64,000 bases of DNA, taken from NCBI RefSeq assembly GCF_018642165.1, contig NZ_JAHHZM010000002.1, positions 124,001 through 188,000 on the forward strand, in the 5' to 3' direction. The notes under the pieces were generated by a model. That model was not told the origin of the DNA. It saw only the letters and a list, made by a program, of their open reading frames with translations, and did no database searches. A program made the translations under genes and the position numbers. Numbering within the stretch: the stretch's first letter is position 1; each line of letters starts with the position of its first letter. Positions 54,096-63,000 of the stretch are shown piece by piece. This DNA is from Echinicola shivajiensis (GTDB lineage: Bacteria; Bacteroidota; Bacteroidia; Cytophagales; Cyclobacteriaceae).

Positions 54096-55571
54096 ATGAA
54101 AAGACCAATCACTTTCATTTTAGCATTGCTGTGCATGTGTGGATCATTAACTGCACAGGAGCTTTTAAATTCAGACTCTACTTCTACTTCTAAACATCAA
54201 TTAAGCATCAAGGGTAAAAATGTTCCCTACACTGCTACGGTTGGAACTCAGCCTGTTTGGGATAAAGAAGGCAAAGAAGTGGCTTATTTGTTTTATACTT
54301 ATTATGAACGCACTGATATTCAAGATAAGACCAAAAGACCGTTGGTTATTTCCTTTAATGGCGGCCCAGGTTCAGCTTCCATTTGGATGCATATCGCCTA
54401 TACTGGTCCAGTTCTTTTGAATATTGATGATGAGGGTAATCCTGTTCAACCTTATGGAGTGAAAGACAACCCTCATTCTATATTGGATGTGGCAGATATT
54501 GTTTATATCGATCCTGTTAATACCGGTTATTCGAGAATCACTGATAAAGAAGCCGATCGTGCGCAGTTTTTTGGAGTGAATTCAGATGTTAACTACTTAG
54601 CCGATTGGGTAAGGACCTTTGTGAGTAGAAATAACAGATGGGCATCTCCAAAGTACCTGATTGGAGAGAGTTATGGCACCACCAGGGTGTCTGGATTAGT
54701 CAATAGGTTACAGAATAGTCAATGGATGTTTTTCAATGGAGTGGTGTTGGTTTCACCAACAGACTTGGGCATTGATAGAAGCGGTCCAGTAGCAGCTGCC
54801 AATTATTTACCTTATTATGCTGCCACAGCCTGGTACCATAAAGCATTGGAGCCAACTTTACAACAAAGAGATCTTGACGAACTATTGCCTGAAGTGGAAG
54901 AATTTACCGTAAATGAGTTAATTCCTGCCATGGTAAAGGGCGGCTTTCTTGAGATGGAAGAAAAGAAGGCTCTAGCGAAGAAAATGTCCAAGTATTCTGG
55001 ATTAAGTGAGAAAGTATTGTTAGAGCATAATTTGGCTGTTCCTACCCAGTTTTTCTGGAAAGAACTCCTTCGTGATCAAGGATTAACTGTGGGCCGTTTG
55101 GATAGTAGGTATAAGGGGATTGATGGGTCCGATGCTGGAAGCAGTTTTGATCACGACCCTGCCTTAACCGCCTGGAACCATGCTTTTGCACCTGCTTTTA
55201 ATCATTATATGATCAATGAACTTGATTTTAAAACTGATTTGAATTATTTCCTTTTTGGGCCAGTCCATCCGTGGGATAGAACAAGGGATAGAACAGGCGA
55301 AAATCTTCGTTCAGCGGTTGCGCAAAATCCATATTTGCATGTGATGATTCAATCAGGTTATTACGATGGTGGTACGGACTATTTCAATGCAAAATATTCA
55401 ATGTGGCAAATGGACCCAAGTGGTAAATTAAAGAATAGGCTATCATGGAAAGGCTATAGAAGCGGGCATATGATGTATTTGAGGTCTGAAGATTTGGAAA
55501 AAGCCAATGAAGATATCAGGGAATTCATCAAAAAGTCTTTGCCAAAAGATGGAACGCCTGCTCGCTATTAG
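54096..55571 (+). CDS. secreted S10-family serine carboxypeptidase
   Basis: A 491-residue exported peptidase (from the ATG at 54096, which begins the signal peptide MKRPITFILALLCMCGSLTAQ; an upstream ATG at 54015 would add 27 residues). FNGGPGSASIWMHIAYTGP is the oxyanion region, GESYGT near 196 contains the nucleophile serine, and SGHMMYL near 465 contains the catalytic histidine. The Asp of the triad probably lies near residue 410. It removes C-terminal amino acids from peptides outside the cell or in the periplasm. It fits protein or peptide scavenging. A TACCCC half-site lies about 90 bases upstream. Confidence 0.9.
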   Translation: MKRPITFILALLCMCGSLTAQELLNSDSTSTSKHQLSIKGKNVPYTATVGTQPVWDKEGKEVAYLFYTYYERTDIQDKTKRPLVISFNGGPGSASIWMHIAYTGPVLLNIDDEGNPVQPYGVKDNPHSILDVADIVYIDPVNTGYSRITDKEADRAQFFGVNSDVNYLADWVRTFVSRNNRWASPKYLIGESYGTTRVSGLVNRLQNSQWMFFNGVVLVSPTDLGIDRSGPVAAANYLPYYAATAWYHKALEPTLQQRDLDELLPEVEEFTVNELIPAMVKGGFLEMEEKKALAKKMSKYSGLSEKVLLEHNLAVPTQFFWKELLRDQGLTVGRLDSRYKGIDGSDAGSSFDHDPALTAWNHAFAPAFNHYMINELDFKTDLNYFLFGPVHPWDRTRDRTGENLRSAVAQNPYLHVMIQSGYYDGGTDYFNAKYSMWQMDPSGKLKNRLSWKGYRSGHMMYLRSEDLEKANEDIREFIKKSLPKDGTPARY

Positions 55572-55619
55572 TGACCGTTTGAATCATTGATAAGACTGAA
55601 TAGTTACAGAGAAGGAAAG

Positions 55620-55642
55620 GCCGGGAATTTACCCGGCTTTTT
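55620..55642 (+). terminator. terminator after the S10 gene, overlapping the gluQ stop region
   Basis: GCCGGG (55620-55625) pairs with CCCGGC (55632-55637) around AATTTA, followed by five T residues. The hairpin includes the last codons of the convergent gluQ gene on the minus strand, so it serves the S10 gene only on the + strand. Confidence 0.85.
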
Positions 55643-56528
55643 CATTATAAGCTTTTTCAAAATCTTGTAAACATAAAGTGGGTTCTTTAAACCCCATAAA
55701 ATCACCTAGCATACGATAAATGTCGGCTTTGCTTTTCCCCGTCTTTCTTAGACCTTGAATGGATGTGGCGCCCTTGGATTTGGAAAGCTTTTTGTTTTCA
55801 GAATGCATGATCAATTGGTGGTGCATAAAAGTGATATCTGAGAAATTATTGGCTGGCAATAAGCTGGAGAGATAGGACTGGGCAAGACTGGAATCCAATA
55901 AGTCCTGGCCGCGAACAATTAGGTCGACACCAAAACTGATATCATCAATGACAGATGCTAGCTGATAGGCTGGCAAACTTGTCTTTTTCCTCACCACAAA
56001 ATGGCGCATATTATCGGGAAGCAAGGAACTGTAAAATTCCGATTCGAGCGATTTAAACTTAATTGAATGTCCGTTGGTGATCAAGCGCCAGTTAATATTT
56101 TCTGCTTTGAGATCTAATCCTCTTTTAAGGCATGTTCCGGGGTATTGGGCATTGGGACTGATTTTAGCAATTTGCTTTCTTGAACATTCACAGGCAAAAA
56201 GCAATTGTTTTTCATTTAACCACTCCAAGGCTTTTTGATAACTTTCCAAACGGTGAGTTTGGGAAAATTCTTGATAGAACTCTTTCTGGTTCTTCGGTCC
56301 TAGGTCCCAAGGTATTTCTAAGAAATTCAGCGTGGCAAAAATGTCTTCAATAAAATCTTGTCTTACTCGGCTTTGGTCAAGATCATCTATCCGCAACAGG
56401 ATTTTGCTTTGGTGTTTTTTTGCAAGGGAAGAAGTTATCAAAAATGATAAAATATTGCCTAAATGTAGGTATCCACTAGGTGTGGGAGCAAGCCTTGTTA
56501 GCTGGTATGTTGCTTGGGTTTTGGGCAT
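55629..56528 (-). CDS. gluQ: glutamyl-Q tRNA(Asp) synthetase-like protein
   Basis: A 299-residue class I aminoacyl-tRNA-synthetase paralogue. RLAPTPSGYLHLGNILSFL carries the HIGH-equivalent (HLG), LLRIDDLDQSRVR follows, and KLSKSKGAT near 238 is the KMSKS-like loop. No anticodon-binding domain is present, matching GluQ/YadB, which attaches glutamate to queuosine in tRNA(Asp). The ATG at 56528 is preferred over one 42 bases upstream because it matches the family's start. Its own promoter is probably TATTTTAG just upstream. It is a single gene, unrelated to its neighbours. Confidence 0.9.
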   Translation of the reverse strand: MPKTQATYQLTRLAPTPSGYLHLGNILSFLITSSLAKKHQSKILLRIDDLDQSRVRQDFIEDIFATLNFLEIPWDLGPKNQKEFYQEFSQTHRLESYQKALEWLNEKQLLFACECSRKQIAKISPNAQYPGTCLKRGLDLKAENINWRLITNGHSIKFKSLESEFYSSLLPDNMRHFVVRKKTSLPAYQLASVIDDISFGVDLIVRGQDLLDSSLAQSYLSSLLPANNFSDITFMHHQLIMHSENKKLSKSKGATSIQGLRKTGKSKADIYRMLGDFMGFKEPTLCLQDFEKAYNEKAG

Positions 56529-56852
56529 AGTAATGGTTACTAAAATAAGAAAGTATCCTTTATCCAACACGTTTAACCGATGAAATATTGAAGAATAAAA
56601 GCATAGTCAAATGAAATGGTAAAGGGTGGTTTTTTTATACGAAGCATGTTTTTTTATAATCCCTTTATTAATAAGTAGTTGCGGAAGGGGTTTGTCGTGG
56701 AATTATGATTAACTTCCTTTATCAATCATTTGCAAAGATTTCTACAAGTTCGATAAAGTAGTATATGGCAGAATAATTGTTGCTGGTTGAACATTGAACA
56801 ATTCAATTTTTAGGAATCAACGATAGTTGAGAAAAAATAAATCATTTTAGAA
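56529..56852. other. divergent spacer between gluQ and the NYN-domain gene
   Basis: AT-rich spacer of 324 bases. On the minus strand TATTTTAG (complement of 56540-56547) is a likely -7 box for gluQ. No obvious promoter for the NYN gene and no ORF were found. Confidence 0.4.
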
Positions 56853-57587
56853 ATGGATAATGAACTTAATTTGGCCGTATTGATTGATGCGGATAATATA
56901 CCCTCTTTTTATGTCAAAGAAATGATGGAGGAATTGGCCAAGTATGGTAATCCCACTATCAAAAGAATATATGGGGACTGGACGCAGCCCCAGTTGGCCA
57001 AATGGAAAGCTGTGTTATTGGAACATGCGATTACTCCCATGCAACAATACAGCTATACCTCAGGTAAAAATGCGACAGATTCGGCGATGATCATTGACGC
57101 AATGGATATCCTTTATACAGAAAAGGTGAAGGGTTTCTGCTTGGTATCCAGTGATAGTGACTTTACTAAATTGGCTACTAGGCTAAGGGAAGCGAACATG
57201 AAGGTTTTTGGAATCGGAGAGAAGAAAACTCCGACCCCTTTTATTGCTGCTTGTGACAAGTTCATTTATTTGGAAATACTTAAGCATCAGGAAAAAGAGG
57301 ATAAAATCGAGGTGGCCAAAGAAAGCCTTGGGGTGGAGAAAATTACTCCAAAGGTTATTCGCTTGATAGCCAACACCATTTCCGACTGTTCCGAGGACGA
57401 TGATGGTTGGGCTTTTATGGGAGATTTGGGGAACTTGCTTCAAAAAAAGCAGCCCAATTTTGACTCAAGAAATTATGGGTTTCAAAAACTCACACCAATG
57501 ATCAGTTCAATCAGTAAATTTGAAATAGACCAAAGGGAAAGTGGTAGAGGGAAGCATAAATTGATATATGTCAGAAACAAAAAATAG
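56853..57587 (+). CDS. NYN-domain RNase-like protein with OST-HTH/LOTUS domain
   Basis: A 244-residue protein with an N-terminal NYN (PIN-like) nuclease fold: LIDADNIP near residue 10, ATDSAMIIDAMDI near 75 and VSSDSDFTKLATRLRE near 95 supply the acidic metal ligands. The C-terminal OST-HTH/LOTUS domain is the KVIRLIANTISDC...GDLGNLLQKKQPNFDSRNYGFQK region from about 165. LabA-, MARF1- and VapC-like proteins of this type bind or cut RNA. The gene is single, with a terminator. Its target RNA is not known. Confidence 0.87.
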   Translation: MDNELNLAVLIDADNIPSFYVKEMMEELAKYGNPTIKRIYGDWTQPQLAKWKAVLLEHAITPMQQYSYTSGKNATDSAMIIDAMDILYTEKVKGFCLVSSDSDFTKLATRLREANMKVFGIGEKKTPTPFIAACDKFIYLEILKHQEKEDKIEVAKESLGVEKITPKVIRLIANTISDCSEDDDGWAFMGDLGNLLQKKQPNFDSRNYGFQKLTPMISSISKFEIDQRESGRGKHKLIYVRNKK

Positions 57588-57623
57588 AAATGACTTACTG
57601 TAATCAGTAAGCCATTTCCCTTT
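57587..57623 (+). terminator. hairpin terminator after the NYN gene
   Basis: GAAATG-a-CTTACTG pairs with CAGTAAG-c-CATTTC (57587-57618) around TAAT, with one A-C mismatch, and is followed by TTTT after CC. It begins at the stop codon. Confidence 0.7.
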
Positions 57624-57643
57624 TGTAGGATTGTAAAACTAAA

Positions 57644-59596
57644 CTAATTATTGATTCCTATATTGCCTTGTCCGACAATGGTGCCCAATTGATCCGCACT
57701 CAAGTGAACATTAACATACCCATCTATAGTCATCAAGTCTGAGTAATTCAATTCATCACCTGAATCCAGCATTTCTACATTTGTCATACTCATTCCCGTA
57801 GTGCCGTCCACAGGATTAAATGAGAAGATAATAGGTCCTCCTTCAGCTGCTGAATTAGCATGTATATGGGCTGGATGGCTTCCTCCATCAGGTGTTCCGT
57901 CCATTGAGATGGTAGCTAAAGCAAATCCATTGACCCTTTCAGCAAATGTAATGGATCCACTAATACCTGGTACATCTTTTTCATTTAGCATATAGACTTG
58001 GGTATTTCCAGTCAATTCGTTTTGCCCAATATCTCCTTGTGCAACGATGGTTCCAAGCTGGGCAGCACTTAGATGAACATTGACATATCCGTCCACATTT
58101 AAAATATCTGCATATGGCATTGGATCTCCGGCATCAGTTTGTCTGATGGTGGTCATGCTCATTCCTGTGGAGCCATCAACAGGATTGAATGATACGACAA
58201 TTCCACCACCTTCAGCAGCTGTATTGGCATGAATATGTGCAGGGTGACTTCCCCCATCAGGAGTACCTTCTAAATTTATTGTTGCCAATGAAAGCCCATT
58301 TGCCCTTTCCTGAAACTTGATAGATCCGCTGATTCCAGGAACAATTTTTTCTCCAAGACTGTAGGTCTTTTCATTTCCGGTTAATTCATTTTGTCCAATA
58401 TCTCCTTGAGCGACAATGGTCCCAAGCTGATCAGCACTGAGATGAACATTTACATAACCATCATAATTTAGTATGTCATCGTACTGCAGGTCATTACCGT
58501 CATCAGTTTGTCTGATGGTGGTCATGCTCATTCCTGTCGTTCCATCTACAGGATTGAAACTCACGGCTATTCCACCGCCTTCTGCAGCTGTATTATAATG
58601 AATATGAGCTGGATGACTTCCGCCATCAGGAGTGCCGTCTAATTGAATAGTAGCCAAGGTATAACCACTGATCCTTTTCTTGAAAGTAATGCTACCACTT
58701 ATTCCAGGGACTGCTTTTTCTCCCAAACTGTAAATTTTAAATTGGTCGGTTAATTCATTGATACCTATATCTGATTGTGCTACAATAGTTCCAAGATCTC
58801 CTGAAGAAAGGTGGACATTAACGTAACCATCCATATTGATAATTTCTTCATATGATACAGGCATTCCTTGATCATTTTCCTCGATGACGGTGGTGCTTAA
58901 GCCTGTACTTCCATCCACTGGGTTGAATGAAATAGCAATTGGGCCACCCTCCGCAGCAGAGTTAGAATGTATATGCGCTGGATGACTTCCCCCATCTGGC
59001 GTCCCATCAAGGCTTATGGTCGCCAAAGTGGAACCATTTACTCTTTTCTGGAAGGTAATGGTTCCTGATATCCCTGGAACGGCCTTTTCTAATAAATTGT
59101 AGGTTTTAGAATCACCCGCTAAAGCATTTCCTCCCATATCTCCTTGGGCAACTATGGTACCTAACTCACCATAACTCAGATGTACATTAATGTATCCATC
59201 AAAATTGATTAAAGAGTTATAATTGATGGATTGACCATCATCACGCTTATTTACCAAAGTAGTACTTACACCAGATTCCCCATCTACGGGATTTAGCGAA
59301 ATAGCAATATCACCACCTTCAGCAGCAGAGTTAAAGTGTATATGTGAGGGGTGAACCCCGTTTGCAGGGGTGCCATTTAGGACTAAAGTTACTTTGGTGT
59401 AACCATCCTCACCTTCTTCAAAAATTGCAGAGCCGGTTACTCCGGAATTGCCAATTTCCAAAAGTGGGTAGGTCATTTTTTGACCTGTCAGTTCCAGTGC
59501 TTCTATGGGACTTGTATCATCGACACAAGAAAAAAGTCCTGTCAAACCTAATATCATTATCCATTTAAAAAGATGTAGCGGGATGCGCTTTTTCAT
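57644..59596 (-). CDS. lipoprotein with five tandem CHRD domains
   Basis: A 650-residue exported lipoprotein (signal peptide ending LFSC, lipidated Cys24). It is built of five near-identical CHRD-domain units of about 123 residues. Each has an HPxHIH motif (residues 82, 205, 329, 451, 575), an AAEGG pair and an FNPVDG block. CHRD domains occur in chordin and in many bacterial surface proteins and may bind metals or polysaccharides. The histidine-rich HPxHIH could coordinate a metal ion. Strong unit similarity implies recent duplication. Its role is unknown; it is probably cell-surface exposed. Confidence 0.9.
   Translation of the reverse strand: MKKRIPLHLFKWIMILGLTGLFSCVDDTSPIEALELTGQKMTYPLLEIGNSGVTGSAIFEEGEDGYTKVTLVLNGTPANGVHPSHIHFNSAAEGGDIAISLNPVDGESGVSTTLVNKRDDGQSINYNSLINFDGYINVHLSYGELGTIVAQGDMGGNALAGDSKTYNLLEKAVPGISGTITFQKRVNGSTLATISLDGTPDGGSHPAHIHSNSAAEGGPIAISFNPVDGSTGLSTTVIEENDQGMPVSYEEIINMDGYVNVHLSSGDLGTIVAQSDIGINELTDQFKIYSLGEKAVPGISGSITFKKRISGYTLATIQLDGTPDGGSHPAHIHYNTAAEGGGIAVSFNPVDGTTGMSMTTIRQTDDGNDLQYDDILNYDGYVNVHLSADQLGTIVAQGDIGQNELTGNEKTYSLGEKIVPGISGSIKFQERANGLSLATINLEGTPDGGSHPAHIHANTAAEGGGIVVSFNPVDGSTGMSMTTIRQTDAGDPMPYADILNVDGYVNVHLSAAQLGTIVAQGDIGQNELTGNTQVYMLNEKDVPGISGSITFAERVNGFALATISMDGTPDGGSHPAHIHANSAAEGGPIIFSFNPVDGTTGMSMTNVEMLDSGDELNYSDLMTIDGYVNVHLSADQLGTIVGQGNIGINN
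57647..59476 (-). repeat. five tandem coding repeats of about 370 bp in the CHRD gene
   Basis: The CHRD gene contains five units of about 370 bp, encoding SHPAHIH and SFNPVDG in the same phase. Units 2-5 are most alike, and units 3-5 share SMTTIRQ-like or SMTN sequences. This creates a region prone to recombination and copy-number change. Confidence 0.85.
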
Positions 59597-59802
59597 TTTT
59601 GTATTGGTTTTGGTTAAAAGAATATATGTTGTAATAAATTAATAACATATGGAAATGGTATTTGTTTAGTTTTGATGTTTTTAAACTTAAAATGATCCAT
59701 TAAATTGCAGAAATTTTAATGGTGAATAGGGAGAGAAATATTAGTTTGACCGTTAATTGGCATCTTTTTTGGGAAATTTTATACGAACAATTTTAAATCA
59801 AT

Positions 59803-60597
59803 ATGTTGAAGAGAATATCAATTTTGCTTTTGGCAGGAGTAGTTTTATATGGATGTGCTACAGTGCCACTAAGTGGTAGAAAGCAATTAAGTCTAGTAAG
59901 CAATGAAGAGGTCTTACCGATGGCTTTCCAACAATACAATGAAGTAAAAACAGAAAGCAAACTGCTAACCAATACAAGTGATGGTGCGAAGGTTCAAAGG
60001 GTAGGAAAACGTATCGCTGCTGCAGTGGAAACCTATCTTAATGATAATGGTTACGGAGATATCGTGGAAGGTTTCGAATGGGAATTTAACCTTATTCAAG
60101 ATGATCAGGTAAATGCTTGGTGTATGCCAGGTGGTAAAGTGGCATTTTATACGGGAATCATGCCTATTTGCCAAGATGAAACAGGGGTTGCAGTTGTTAT
60201 GGGGCACGAGGTGGCACACGCTATCGCCAGTCATGCTAGGGAAAGAATGTCTCAGGGGTTAGTTGCTAATGGATTACTGGGAGGTATGCAAGTCGCCATG
60301 GGGCAAAACCCAACCTTGACCGAAGCGATTTTTATGCAAGCAGTGGGTATGGGGAGTCAAGTCGGTATGCTTAAATTTTCGCGTGACCAGGAACTTGAAT
60401 CGGATCAATTGGGGTTGATCTTTATGGCAATGGCAGGTTATGACCCTAGAGAGGCGCCTGTTTTCTGGAAAAGGATGGAAGCAAAATCTTCTGGTGCTGC
60501 ACCACCTGAGTTTTTGTCTACTCACCCAGGCCCAGACAGAAGGATTGATGAATTGAATAAACAAATGCCCGAGGCATTAAAGTATTATAAACGGTAA
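59803..60597 (+). CDS. M48-family metalloprotease lipoprotein
   Basis: A 264-residue zinc metalloprotease. The signal peptide ends in VLYGC with lipidated Cys18. GHEVAHAIASHA near residue 134 holds the HExxH zinc motif (HEVAH, 135-139), and DQELESDQLGL near 191 holds the third ligand Glu. This layout is that of BepA/YcaL-type or Loip-like periplasmic M48 proteases, which take part in outer-membrane protein quality control. A strong terminator follows. It is a single gene with a short leader and no clear promoter box. Confidence 0.92.
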   Translation: MLKRISILLLAGVVLYGCATVPLSGRKQLSLVSNEEVLPMAFQQYNEVKTESKLLTNTSDGAKVQRVGKRIAAAVETYLNDNGYGDIVEGFEWEFNLIQDDQVNAWCMPGGKVAFYTGIMPICQDETGVAVVMGHEVAHAIASHARERMSQGLVANGLLGGMQVAMGQNPTLTEAIFMQAVGMGSQVGMLKFSRDQELESDQLGLIFMAMAGYDPREAPVFWKRMEAKSSGAAPPEFLSTHPGPDRRIDELNKQMPEALKYYKR

Positions 60598-60620
60598 TTT
60601 TAGGATAAATTTTGATTGAA

Positions 60621-60657
60621 AAGACTGTAACCTGAATTTAGGTTACAGTCTTTTTTT
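60621..60657 (+). terminator. rho-independent terminator of the M48 gene
   Basis: AAGACTGTAACCT (60621-60633) pairs perfectly with AGGTTACAGTCTT (60640-60652) around a 6-nt loop and is followed by T residues. It is a strong intrinsic terminator. Confidence 0.9.
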
Positions 60658-60977
60658 ATGATAAATTTTAGTTGTTGACCAACTCTTTACATTCGGATCC
60701 AAGCTATTAAAAAAAATCAGCACTAATTTTTAGGTTAAAATCTATTGATTTATGAAGTGAATGATAAGGTGTTTTATATTGATGATTTTGTGTATAAATG
60801 AATGTTTTTATTTTTAAAGTAATATTATTAATGATAAAACATGGTTTTTTTTGTGAAAAAAATAGAATAAAATTATTTATTATTATATTATTTTTAGTTA
60901 ATTTTTTTATAGTTAAAACATGACAAAAGTCTTGTTTTCAGTTTCTTTTTCTCATGTTTTTACTTATGCATGGGATG

Positions 60978-60985
60978 TACATTTG
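60978..60985 (+). promoter_or_regulatory. Bacteroidota -7 element of the YceI-porin operon
   Basis: TACATTTG fits TAnnTTTG exactly and lies 48 bases before the YceI start codon. The AAAACATGA / TCATGTTTT inverted repeat just upstream overlaps the expected -33 zone and could be a regulator site. Confidence 0.55.
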
Positions 60986-61032
60986 TTTAGTATTTAAGCA
61001 ATAGACGTTTTCAACACCATAACAATTTTATT

Positions 61033-61602
61033 ATGAAGACAGCGAAATCAGTGATCCTACTTGCATTATTTCTGGTGGTAGGACTTCAGGTAAGGGCTCA
61101 GGATAGTTATACTTTGTCTGGACCTCAGGAATTTAAGGTCGAGGGTACTTCTACCATTCATGATTGGGAAATGGTTGCCAAAGATGGCTTAAAGGGAAGT
61201 ATGGATGCCACGGTAAATGGATCCGAAATAGCTTCTATCTCATCATTGAAAATAAGTCTTCCGGTTGAAAGTTTGAAGAGTGGAAAGTCAGGAATGGATA
61301 AGAATGCTTATGAAAGTTTAGATAAGAAAAAGAATCCAACTATTCTCTATGAATTAACCAGCGTGGATCAAATTGACAATGGTAAAATAAAAGCTAAGGG
61401 CAAATTGATTATTGCGGGAAGTTCTAAGGAAATAATGATGGAAGTGAATTATAAAGTGAATAATGGGACAGTAGCCTTTGACGGTGCACAGGATATCACT
61501 TTCGCTGATTTTAATATTGATCCTCCAACCGCCATGTTTAATACCATTAAAACAGGTAATGAGTTGAAGTTATCATTTAAAGCTCAATTTCAACCTAATT
61601 GA
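61033..61602 (+). CDS. YceI-family periplasmic protein
   Basis: A 189-residue secreted YceI lipocalin-like protein. The signal peptide (SVILLALFLVVGLQVRA) precedes the barrel; FKVEGTSTIHDWEMVAKDG near residue 35 and SLPVESLKSGKSGMDKNAY near 75 are family blocks. It probably binds an isoprenoid or other long lipid in the periplasm. It is the first gene of a co-oriented set with a porin-like protein and another YceI, with a recognised promoter box upstream. Its paralogue at 49230 lies beside a Rieske protein. Confidence 0.9.
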   Translation: MKTAKSVILLALFLVVGLQVRAQDSYTLSGPQEFKVEGTSTIHDWEMVAKDGLKGSMDATVNGSEIASISSLKISLPVESLKSGKSGMDKNAYESLDKKKNPTILYELTSVDQIDNGKIKAKGKLIIAGSSKEIMMEVNYKVNNGTVAFDGAQDITFADFNIDPPTAMFNTIKTGNELKLSFKAQFQPN

Positions 61603-61635
61603 TAAATCAACAAACACATATCAAAGCAAAAAGCC

Positions 61636-62904
61636 ATGAATACTATGACAAAAAGCATTAATTATGCTATTCTATTCTTTGCGGTATTATTTTCAGGTAC
61701 CTCTTTGGTACAGGCCCAAAAGTCTTTACAGTATTATAGACCAGATAATAGCTACGGACTCCATGTTTTTGAGACCAGTAAAGATTCAGTTTCTACATTT
61801 GAAGGACTGAGAGTGAAAGTGGGCGGTGATTTTGCCCTACAATTTCAGGGGATTAATCAGGAAAATAGCCTAGACAACTTGGTAGACCTTGGGTCTAACC
61901 TTAACCTTCCTACCGCTAATTTAAACTTAGATGTTCAATTGGAAGATGGTGTTAGGATGCATCTGAGGACTTATCTTTCTGCAAGACACCACTCAGAGGC
62001 CTGGGTAAAAGGAGGTTATTTGCAATTAGATAAACTAGACTTTGTTTCTGAAGGATTTCTTGAGGGATTGATGAAATATGCTACAATCAAAGTAGGTATG
62101 GATGAGATCAACTATGGTGATGCGCACTTTAGGAGAACGGATAATGCCAGGGCTATTTTCAACCCATTTGTAGGGAATTATATTATGGATTCCTTTACTA
62201 CAGAGGCTTTTGCAGAGGTGATGTTGCAAAATAGTGGATTCCTTGCCGTTGTTGCCATTTCCAATGGTAAGCTTAATCAATCGGTGGTAGTCAATGACAA
62301 TTCTGACAATAAACTTTCGTTTTATGGTAAGGTAGGTTATGATAATTATCTTACTGAGGATTTGAGATTTAGATTGACTGGTTCATGGTATACCAACCAA
62401 GGGATGACTACTGGTAATTCGCTATATGGAGGTGACCGTGCGGGTTCTAGGTATTACAGTGTTCTGCATACTGTTGAGGATGGTGGATCTGATTTTGAGG
62501 GTCGTTTTAATCCGAGATTTAATCAACTCACTGCTATACAAGTTAACCCATTTGTTAAATTCAAAGGTTTGGAGTTTTTCGGAATTTATGAACTAGCTAT
62601 GAACAGTGAGGATGAAGGTGACGGCCAGTTTACTCAGCTTGCGGGAGAATTGTTATACAGATTTGGTTCCCGAGAACAATTGTACTTCGGTGGAAGATAT
62701 AATAAAGTGAAAGGAGAATCAAATGCCAATGATCCAACTATATCTATAGAAAGATTCAATATTGGAGGAGGATGGTATATGACCAAAAATATTGTTGCTA
62801 AAATTGAATATGTGAATCAGAAATATGACGGATTTGCAGCAGATTCTAAATATAATGGTGCAAAATTCGATGGTTTAAATATTGAGGCAGCGATAAGCTT
62901 CTAA
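61636..62904 (+). CDS. porin-like outer-membrane barrel protein
   Basis: A 422-residue exported protein. The signal peptide (ILFFAVLFSGTSLVQA) is followed by regularly spaced amphipathic strands such as FALQFQGINQ, VRMHLRTYLSARHH and YRFGSREQLYFGGRYN, and a final aromatic strand LNIEAAISF. This predicts an outer-membrane beta-barrel of porin kind. It lies 33 bases after the YceI gene. A hairpin and a third YceI gene follow. The solute or lipid handled is unknown; pairing with YceI suggests lipid or hydrophobic cargo. Confidence 0.82.
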   Translation: MNTMTKSINYAILFFAVLFSGTSLVQAQKSLQYYRPDNSYGLHVFETSKDSVSTFEGLRVKVGGDFALQFQGINQENSLDNLVDLGSNLNLPTANLNLDVQLEDGVRMHLRTYLSARHHSEAWVKGGYLQLDKLDFVSEGFLEGLMKYATIKVGMDEINYGDAHFRRTDNARAIFNPFVGNYIMDSFTTEAFAEVMLQNSGFLAVVAISNGKLNQSVVVNDNSDNKLSFYGKVGYDNYLTEDLRFRLTGSWYTNQGMTTGNSLYGGDRAGSRYYSVLHTVEDGGSDFEGRFNPRFNQLTAIQVNPFVKFKGLEFFGIYELAMNSEDEGDGQFTQLAGELLYRFGSREQLYFGGRYNKVKGESNANDPTISIERFNIGGGWYMTKNIVAKIEYVNQKYDGFAADSKYNGAKFDGLNIEAAISF

Positions 62905-62928
62905 TCATTTATGATCTGATAAATATAG

Positions 62929-62961
62929 GAAGGGTATCGGGTAGGCCGGTACTCTTCTTTT
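62929..62961 (+). terminator. intercistronic hairpin between the porin and YceI genes
   Basis: GAAGGGTATCGG (62929-62940) pairs with CCGGTACTCTTC (62946-62957) with two G-T wobbles and a 5-nt loop, followed by TTTTG. It would end or weaken transcription between the two genes. Confidence 0.6.
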
Positions 62962-63000
62962 GTGTTGGTAATGGTTGGAATTAATTAAACACGGTGTATC

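Larger units (their letters stand above)
60598..61032. other. AT-rich intergenic region before the YceI-porin operon
   Basis: The spacer holds the M48 terminator, a promoter box at 60978 and an inverted repeat AAAACATGA / TCATGTTTT (60915-60923 and 60952-60960) that may be an operator. The remainder is very AT-rich with no recognisable ORF. Confidence 0.45.

Noticed and set aside
57647-59476. CRISPR-like array from the regular repeats near 58-59 kb
   Set aside because: The repeats are about 370 bp, in-frame and encode CHRD domains, unlike short direct repeats with spacers.
60274-60564. Minus-strand reading frame inside the M48 gene
   Set aside because: Antisense to a conserved protease gene, and its translation has no recognisable family.
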